Shown one piece after another: positions 58,575 to 64,000 of a stretch of DNA of 64,000 nucleotides. The notes under the pieces are model-generated. The model saw only the letters and a list, made by a program, of their open reading frames with translations. It searched no databases and was not told the DNA's origin. The stretch is from Pogostemon cablin (lineage: Eukaryota > Streptophyta > Magnoliopsida > Lamiales > Lamiaceae). The position numbers and the translations under genes are program-made. The stretch is taken from the NCBI GenBank assembly GCA_023678885.1, contig CM043006.1, positions 11,249,948 through 11,313,947 on the forward strand. Direction: 5' to 3'. Within the stretch, counting starts at the first letter, position 1. The number at the start of each line of letters is the position of its first letter.

Positions 58575-59220
58575 TTATGATGCCCAAGAGACTATGCTAC
58601 CTCCAATAGTGAATAACCATCCACTAGTAGATTTAGAATCTTTTGCATCTAATGCCCAATTTGCATCACTAAAACACACAAGTGTAGATGTATTGCATAT
58701 GTAATGCAGACCATAATTTCTAGTTGCCTTTAAGTATCTTAGTACTCGTTTTAATTCCCTCCAATATTCTTCTTCTGGGTTGCTAGTAAACCTACTCAAT
58801 ATGCTAATAGAACATGCAAGATTAGGTCCTTTGTGATTCACCACATACATAATACTAACAATTATTTTGTCATATTCTTCTTGGTTTATAGCTTCTTCTT
58901 TGTTAGGAACTAACTTCACACTTGGATTTATAGGACTTGTACTTTCCTTATTGTCAAAGTAATTAAACTTCTTTAACACATTCTCAATGTAATGAGATTG
59001 TGTCAGAATATAAGTTCCATCTTTCTTAATCACTTTGACACCCAAAATGACATCCACGGAATCTAAGTCCTTTATGTGAAAGGCTTGCTTTAAAAAAATC
59101 TTTGGTCTCATTTATAGATCTCATGTCAGATCAAAAAATTAGCAAGTTATCAACGTATAAAGTCATCACTACATTATATTCATGAGTAACTTTAGTAAAA
59201 ACACAACTTTCTACCATGTT
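58575..59220 (-). pseudogene. Copia reverse transcriptase C-terminus and RNase H
   Basis: A 178-codon frame (58575-59111) carries the copia RT-RNase H connection: Leu-Gly-Val-Lys-Val, Tyr-Ile-Glu-Asn-Val-Leu-Lys-Lys-Phe, Leu-Arg-Tyr-Leu-Lys, then Phe-Ser-Asp-Ala-Asn-Trp and Lys-Ser-Thr-Ser-Gly-Trp of RNase H. Upstream, past a stop and frame change, the RT catalytic box reads Tyr-Val-Asp-Asn (59146-59157) instead of Tyr-Val-Asp-Asp. The RNase H C-terminus is degraded by stops after 58575. Confidence 0.85.
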
Positions 59221-59713
59221 ACCTTTAAAATTATTGTATAATATGTGGGTAATGGATTTAAAGATAGGTTAGACACACCCAAAAATGATGCTATCTTTGA
59301 TGGTATTAATTCCTCCTACTTAAGTGTAAATCGTTCTCAAAAGGAATTAACCTTTCAGGATAAAAAACCTATTTCACAGAACTTCGATAGTTACACTCTA
59401 TCGAAATTCAGAAACAGAAATTGCAAGTGCTATAAAAAACTCAGAAATATTTTAAGAGAAGAAGAAATTAAGGAAAGAAAGAAAAGAAAGACGTATCTTC
59501 TATATATGTTTTCACGTTAAACTTTTGGGAGTATTTAAAGAAATCAAAAGATTACAATAAAAGGATGTGTTTGTTTTTTGAAAGTTTTGCCTTTCTGCAA
59601 AACAATACCGACGTGAATATTATATGAACAAACACACCTATTCATTCATATTTGCAACGGTTTAGCATAACCGTTTGTAGCAATCTTAAATTTATCTATT
59701 TGCCTTTATCTCT

Positions 59714-59715
<2 letters not shown>

Positions 59716-59780
<65 letters not shown>
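59716..59780. repeat. (AAT)n microsatellite, about 21 units
   Basis: Expanded relative to the four or five units in the partner LTR. It borders the inserted TIR element, whose right side also starts with TAATAATAATAA. Confidence 0.92.
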
Positions 59781-59961
59781 GGGGCGGCTATTTGCACCCA
59801 AACATACTTAACAAATCCCAAAAATTTTTTAATTAATATTTTTTAAAATTAATAAGACTAAAAAACCTTGTTAAATAAACCCCAAAATTATTATTCATCC
59901 CCTAAATAAATTATCACATTCTCAACACGCCACCTTTAAGAATCTAGACTAATTCTCAATA

Positions 59962-60336
59962 ATGGCGGCCCTCAAACAACACCATGCCAAAATCATCAAG
60001 CTCTGCCTCTCATCAAACAACGACGACATAGGCCGGGTCCTTAAGTTCTGCATCTTCTCACAATCTGGAGACTTGAACTATGCTCTCAAGGTGTTTGATT
60101 TATTGTCCCGCCCAAATGCCTTCATATATAACACAATTTTCAGAGCCTATTTACAAGCACAATCCTACAGGGACTGCCTTATCATGAACGTCCAGATGCT
60201 CGAAAACTTCGTCACTCCGAACAACTTCTCTTTCCCTCCTGTTGTACGAGCTTGCAGCTTTGAAGAAGGGAAGCAAGTGCCAGTTTGGATTAGAACGAAC
60301 GTTGCTCGAACCGATTCGTGGGTAATGAGAAATTAG
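59962..60336 (+). pseudogene. Pentatricopeptide-repeat protein gene fragment, 124 codons
   Basis: Starts MAALKQHHAKIIK and contains a Gly-Asp-Leu-x-Tyr-Ala-x-Lys-Val-Phe-Asp segment, Asn-Thr-Ile-Phe-Arg-Ala-Tyr, then Phe-Ser-Phe-Pro-Pro-Val-Val-Arg-Ala-Cys. This is the opening of a plant PLS-class PPR protein (organellar RNA processing). The match ends near residue 105 and the frame closes shortly after, whereas intact members run to 450 or more residues. It lies inside the TIR element, so it is a captured fragment. Whether it is transcribed is unknown. Confidence 0.8.
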
Positions 60337-60608
60337 AGAAAGTTGTTGCTGTAATATTTTGATTGACTTGGTTGAGAAAAATAGAGTCCAATTCAGAAGG
60401 GTATTTTATGAGGGATCTGTCGAATATGGGCAAAGATTTCTAGAATTCAATATATTCTCGTCCATGATTATTGATAAAGGCCGAGACAGAAGCAGCGTCT
60501 CAGACGGCGTGAAGATTGGAGACACCTACACACACGCCACGGCCCGTAAACAGAGTCACTTGTATCAATAGAGTTTCCAAAACCTACTCATCGGATTTCT
60601 TGTCGATC

Positions 60609-60734
60609 GTCTCTTCCAAAGGCGAGATGTACTTGTGTGTGTAGTCGTATAATACACAACAAGGCGTCGTGTCTCTTCCAAAGGCGGGATGTAGTTGTGT
60701 GTATAGTCATAGAACACACAACAAGGCGTCATGT
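60609..60734. repeat. 62-bp tandem repeat inside the TIR element
   Basis: Direct copies at 60609 and 60671 start GTCTCTTCCAAAGGCG and end ACACAACAAGGCGTC. Confidence 0.85.
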
Positions 60735-60974
60735 TCGGGATGGGAGAGAATCAGATGATTTATTTAGGAGGATAACATTAATTTTAAGGTATATTTAGTT
60801 ATAAGGGTAATTTAGTCTTATTAATTAATTAAAAAAAAATAGGGTTTATTCAATAATTTTAAGGGTGCAAATAGCCGCCAGCTAATAATAATAAATATTA
60901 ATTAAAAAAGATTTTTAACGTAACATATATGTTAATGCGTTTACTGATAATTATATTAATATAAATATACAACA

Positions 60975-61395
60975 TGTGGAGTTAAGGATCAATATTTCAA
61001 AAGCAAATGGGCTCCTCACTAAGTTCACTAAAGTGAGTAACCCAATTCCTTTGAGAATGAATTAAAGGAGTTATAAGTAGGATTGGAGAAAAATCTTGAA
61101 GTATAGGTGCTTGGTGAAACTAACTTCTAACTACTAACAACTAATATTTAACAATAAAAAATAATTAAAAATAATTAAAAAAAAATCAAAGGCAAATACA
61201 AGAAAAGGTTTATATAAATTTAAAGTTGATCAATCCTTGATGTTCGTTTCCGGGTTTTAACCCAAGTTTTGATTTTTAAAATTCACATCCAAATTTTAAA
61301 ATTACCTCTATATATACCTACTACATTTTTTCTTCTCAATTAATATACTTTCTATTTTTATTTCTCATCTCTCTTCTAATTTTTTTTAAATAAAT
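60975..61395. other. Intergenic DNA
   Basis: AT-rich; no gene or TE boundary recognised. Confidence 0.5.
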
Positions 61396-61482
61396 TAATC
61401 TCCCTCCATCTCATTCTAATAGTTACGCGTCCTTTGTAATTTATAAAGGAAGCGTAACTATTAGGATGGGACAGATGGAGTA
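61396..61482. mobile_element. Very short Stowaway-like hairpin MITE, 87 bp
   Basis: Almost the whole element is one stem: CTAATAGTTACGCGTCCTTT pairs with AAAGGAAGCGTAACTATTAG around an 11-base loop, extended by CTCCCTCCATCTCATT / GGATGGGACAGATGGAGTA. Confidence 0.8.
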
Positions 61483-61508
61483 CATTGATTTGATATAAAG
61501 TTAAAACT

Positions 61509-61731
61509 TACTCTCTCAGTCCCGTTCAAAGGGTGTATTTTGCTCACGTGGATTAAAGAGTATTATTATTTAATATTAGTGGGTATTTGTATTAGTGGGA
61601 ATATGGGCCCCATATTTTAATTGTATTAGTGAGTGTGTGTGGGACCCATGTGTATAAAAAAGGAAATGAGACCCTTTTGGTGGAATGCCCAAAATGGAAA
61701 AAGAGACCCTTTAGGTAGGACGGAGGGAGTA
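61509..61731. mobile_element. Stowaway-like MITE
   Basis: TACTCTCTCAGTCCCGTTCA and GGTAGGACGGAGGGAGTA ends; subterminal AAAGGGT pairs with ACCCTTT. Confidence 0.82.
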
Positions 61732-61915
61732 TTCTATTACTCAAAATCAAAAACAAACATAGACGTCTATTTATGCTTTTCAAACTCCACATAATCCCAA
61801 ATCGAACATCACAAATGTTTCCAATACTATTGTATAGATATTTTGAAATCTTTCCTTGAGAATTGGACATTTCAAAATCTTATACTCATTTAGTTGTCAA
61901 TGTCTACTTCAAAAT

Positions 61916-62313
61916 TAAGGGTGACAATTCTCTAACACATGACATTAGTATTTTATTTTAGGATATGAAATTTCGTGTCGTGTTCGTGTTACTCCGTTGA
62001 ACACGATTAATATATTCATTAACCGGTTGACAACCTAATGAAAAGATACATTTGATAAAATTTGCTAATTAAAATATAAAAATAATAATTAATAATTTAA
62101 AATATATTTCCCAAAATAATTTTTGTGACTTTTAATTATTTTATTATTATTTATTTTCTTATTATGTTGTTATCATGTTATGTCGTGTCAACACAAATTT
62201 TTTTATATTCGTATGATGTTAAAATAAATTCTTATCATGTCGTGTTCAAATTTTTCCTTATCGTGTCGTGTCGTATCGACATGAAACACAACTTGTTAGC
62301 ATTGTCACCCCTA
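61916..62313. mobile_element. Non-autonomous hAT-like element, 398 bp
   Basis: Ends TAAGGGTGACAATTC and, inverted, TAGGGGTGACAATGC. Subterminal repeats of TCGTGTCGTG / CGACACGA occur in both halves, as in many plant hAT elements. No matching 8-bp duplication seen. Confidence 0.68.
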
Positions 62314-62356
62314 TATTGAGAGTATATGATGTATATCTATATTGAGAGTATATGAT
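62314..62356. repeat. Short tandem duplication next to a MITE
   Basis: ATATTGAGAGTATATGATG occurs twice in a row; a third TCTATATTGAGAGTATAT follows the MITE that ends at 62624. Confidence 0.7.
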
Positions 62357-62624
62357 GTTCTCCCTCCGTCCCATTTCAGATAGCATACTTTCCATTTTGG
62401 ATTATCCCACAAAAGTTTGCACATTCCTAAAAAAACAAAAAATTAAATACAATCACCAATCCTCATACACTTTATTTACAAAAAAATCACATTTACTTAA
62501 CACACCTAACATACTTTATCATTTATTTATTACTAAAAAATATCATAATATCTCTAAAAACTATCATTTTTCTTAATCTCCGTGTAGTAAGAGACATGCA
62601 AACTTTTGTGGGACGGAGGAAGTA
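62357..62624. mobile_element. Stowaway-like MITE
   Basis: TTCTCCCTCCGTCCCATTTCA and TGTGGGACGGAGGAAGTA ends; subterminal AAAGTTTGCA / GCAAACTTTTG inverted pair. Confidence 0.8.
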
Positions 62625-62678
62625 TATCTATATTGAGAGTATATTTTCTCGAAATTTACTCAAACATCAAGCAAACAA

Positions 62679-63066
62679 GGGGATAGAATATTTTTTTGCC
62701 CCATAAGTTTGACCATGTACAATTTTAGCCCAAAAAAAGATAACATTTGGGCATTTATCCCACTATCTTCATAATTGTGCCAATGTTACCCCGTTTTTGC
62801 CGGAATTTGATATTTTTGCCAGAATTGATCACGTGCATGTGATGTGATCATCAAATTTGATATTTCCCGATGGGATAAAATATTTTTTTGCCCCATAAGT
62901 TTGGCCATGTATAACTTTTGGCCCAAAAAAGATAAGATTTGGGCATTTATCCCAATATCTTTATAGTTGCGCCAATGTTGCCACATTTTTCCTGGAATTT
63001 GATATTTTCACTAGAATCAATCACGTCCATGTCACGTGATTATTGGATTTGGAATTTCCCGACGAA
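62679..63066. repeat. 193-bp tandem repeat
   Basis: Two copies with matching GCCCCATAAGTTTG, TTTGGGCATTTATCCCA and TTTGATATTT blocks, moderately diverged. Confidence 0.82.
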
Positions 63067-63261
63067 TTTTCTGACTTAGTGACACAGTGGCATCCAAATT
63101 AACAATAATTATTGGTAATTTAATTTAAAAAAAATACCCTCAATATCGATGAACTCAGTTCTCACGTGCTCTCCCTGTGCTTTCACCATCTACGCAAACT
63201 CACTCTTCTTGTTAATCAGGGATCCCCTGTGTACCCTCTCACCATCATGGGCGGCAATTGT

Positions 63262-63835
63262 TGAATCTTCTCCTCCAAGAGCCTACCACCAACGAACGGA
63301 TCACATTATACATGACCTCGATCCGTACCCTCCGATAGTGCGAGCAACCACATGATATCGGAGCCATGCAGAGGAGGATGGTGTCGTTGGCGATTTTTAG
63401 CTTCGATTCAGTCCTTCGCACCCTTGAAGAACGGATGATTTATTATCAGTCCCGCAATTCTAATTGTGATCTGGAGATCAATATCAAGTGCACGCATCCC
63501 CACGTGGTAGACCATGTTGCTGGCGATGCTGCTTTTCATTAGGAAAACCCTAGAGAATTCAGCGAATTCTTCGATCAAAGGGTTGGTGTCACGACCGATG
63601 AGTGCTTAAGTTTTAACCCAGTGCACTTCGTCCATGAGGTCATCGTACGCCTCCAGAAGACGATTCTCTAATGCTAGGCATTACTCGACTGAAGCGATGA
63701 GGGAAGCAACGTGAGCAACCATACGGTTGCATGACTCGTGGAAGAATATGGAGTGGTGGCGCTCAAGAATACGAATCCTCCACTGTGGAAGTAGATGATG
63801 ATGGGGAGCTTGGTGATGTGAGTAGGATGGCGCGA
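63262..63835 (-). pseudogene. Captured carboxylesterase (CXE, alpha/beta-hydrolase) gene fragment
   Basis: The minus strand from 63835 encodes, with frameshifts, Lys-Leu-Pro-Ile-Ile-Ile-Tyr-Phe-His, then Gly-Gly-Phe-Val-Phe (the HGGG oxyanion loop, now His-Ser-Gly-Gly). The region of the nucleophile G-x-S-x-G has lost its glycines, and is followed by Asn-Met-Val-Tyr-His-Val-Gly. Near 63263-63360 come Leu-Ala-Leu-Ser-Glu-Gly-Thr-Asp-Arg and Cys-Asp-Pro-Phe-Val-Gly-Gly. This is the order of plant CXE / gibberellin-receptor-like hydrolases. Several stops and frame changes rule out a working enzyme. It lies between the inverted arms of the Mutator-like element. Confidence 0.75.
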
Positions 63836-64000
63836 ACGGAAGATCTAACAACTGCCGCCCATGGTGGTGAGAGGGTACACGAGAGATCCTCTAATTGACA
63901 AAAAGAGGGAGTTTGCGAAGATTGTGGAAGTACGTGGAGGACACGTGAGAATTGAGTGCATTGATGGAGGGTATTTTTTTAATTAAATTTTCAATAAAAT

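Larger units (their letters stand above)
59781..60880. mobile_element. Pack-MULE-like TIR element carrying a PPR gene fragment, about 1.1 kb
   Basis: 17-bp perfect terminal inverted repeats GGCGGCTATTTGCACCC (59783-59799) and GGGTGCAAATAGCCGCC (60863-60879). The flanks TAATAATAA on both sides would fit a 9-bp target duplication but lie in an AAT repeat, so its length is ambiguous. The interior is GC-richer than the surroundings and includes a host-gene-like fragment. No transposase. Confidence 0.75.
57091..60974 (-). mobile_element. Ty1/copia element, internally deleted, with LTR insertion
   Basis: Two diverged LTRs (57091-57666 and 59235-60974, the latter enlarged by an insertion) flank 1.57 kb that encodes only part of RT and RNase H on the minus strand. 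The RT remnant directly abuts the 5' LTR, so primer site, gag, protease, integrase and most of RT are deleted. No target duplication is recognisable. LTR differences are frequent, so the element is much older than the gypsy element. Confidence 0.82.
59235..60974 (-). repeat. 5' LTR of the copia element, split by a gene-fragment-carrying TIR element
   Basis: 59235-59780 and 60881-60974 together equal the other LTR; the break is inside the AAT-repeat tract. Confidence 0.82.
62679..64000. mobile_element. Left part of a long-TIR Mutator-like element with captured gene
   Basis: The sequence 63110-63265 reappears inverted at about 63830-64000: AAAAATACCCTC, CTCACGTG, CGCAAACTC, GTGTACCCTCTCACCA and ATGGGCGGCA match in order. 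The inverted arms are therefore over 150 bp and run off the right edge. To the left, a 193-bp unit (GGGATAGAATATTTTTTTGCC / GGGATAAAATATTTTTTTGCC) is tandemly repeated at 62679 and 62872 and probably belongs to the outer arm. Long inverted repeats plus captured coding DNA are Pack-MULE hallmarks. Confidence 0.68.

Noticed and set aside
1..64000. tRNA or rRNA genes
   Set aside because: I scanned for typical tRNA A/B-box and rRNA landmarks by eye and saw none beyond tRNA-complementary primer sites; a tRNAscan run would settle this.

Overview
This window is nuclear DNA from a flowering plant. It is AT-rich, its genes have introns, and it is full of plant-type transposable elements (TEs): Stowaway-like, hAT-, Mutator- and Harbinger-type elements, copia and gypsy retrotransposons, and an endogenous pararetrovirus. 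The only complete host gene recognised is a 15-exon class II diterpene cyclase (copalyl diphosphate synthase type) on the minus strand. Together with its specialised-metabolism signature it fits a eudicot such as a Lamiales species, but the species cannot be fixed from the sequence.

Layout. 1-4254 (-): 5' part of a decayed endogenous caulimovirid with a tRNA-Met primer site, two small ORFs, coat-like, movement-like and protease regions; it runs off the left edge. 4500-11100 (+): a few exon-like pieces of an unidentified host gene. 11.7-26.4 kb: intergenic DNA packed with tandem duplications and miniature transposons (MITEs), including a 943-bp hAT-type element with a perfect 8-bp target duplication, a copia LTR remnant, and about ten Stowaway-like MITEs between 19.0 and 24.6 kb. 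A broken copy of the last cyclase exon lies at 21.3-21.8 kb, split by one of these MITEs. 26668-32338 (-): the cyclase, with 15 exons that join in frame to 808 codons. 32.3-39.2 kb: upstream and intergenic DNA with block duplications and Mutator-like MITEs.

39297-49129: a PIF/Harbinger derivative (TAA target duplication) encoding a short chimeric ORF. It is split by a young, nearly intact Ty3/gypsy chromovirus (40302-48861) with 1.92-kb LTRs, the ATTTA target duplication and a 1434-codon gag-pol frame. 53187-55836: a stacked insertion in which a MITE contains another MITE and a solo gypsy LTR, the latter containing a third MITE. 57091-60974: an internally deleted copia element. One of its LTRs carries a TIR element holding a pentatricopeptide-repeat gene fragment; the other LTR preserves the empty site. 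62679-64000: left part of a long-TIR Mutator-like element that has captured a carboxylesterase gene fragment; it appears to continue past the right edge.

Functionally, the cyclase would convert geranylgeranyl diphosphate to a copalyl diphosphate in plastids. It keeps the His/Asn pair associated with ent-CPP formation, but has Arg where gibberellin-pathway enzymes have His, which suggests specialised metabolism. No partner kaurene-synthase-like enzyme or P450 is visible here. Everything else is best read as a record of transposition: nested insertions, captured gene fragments and empty sites that give relative ages.
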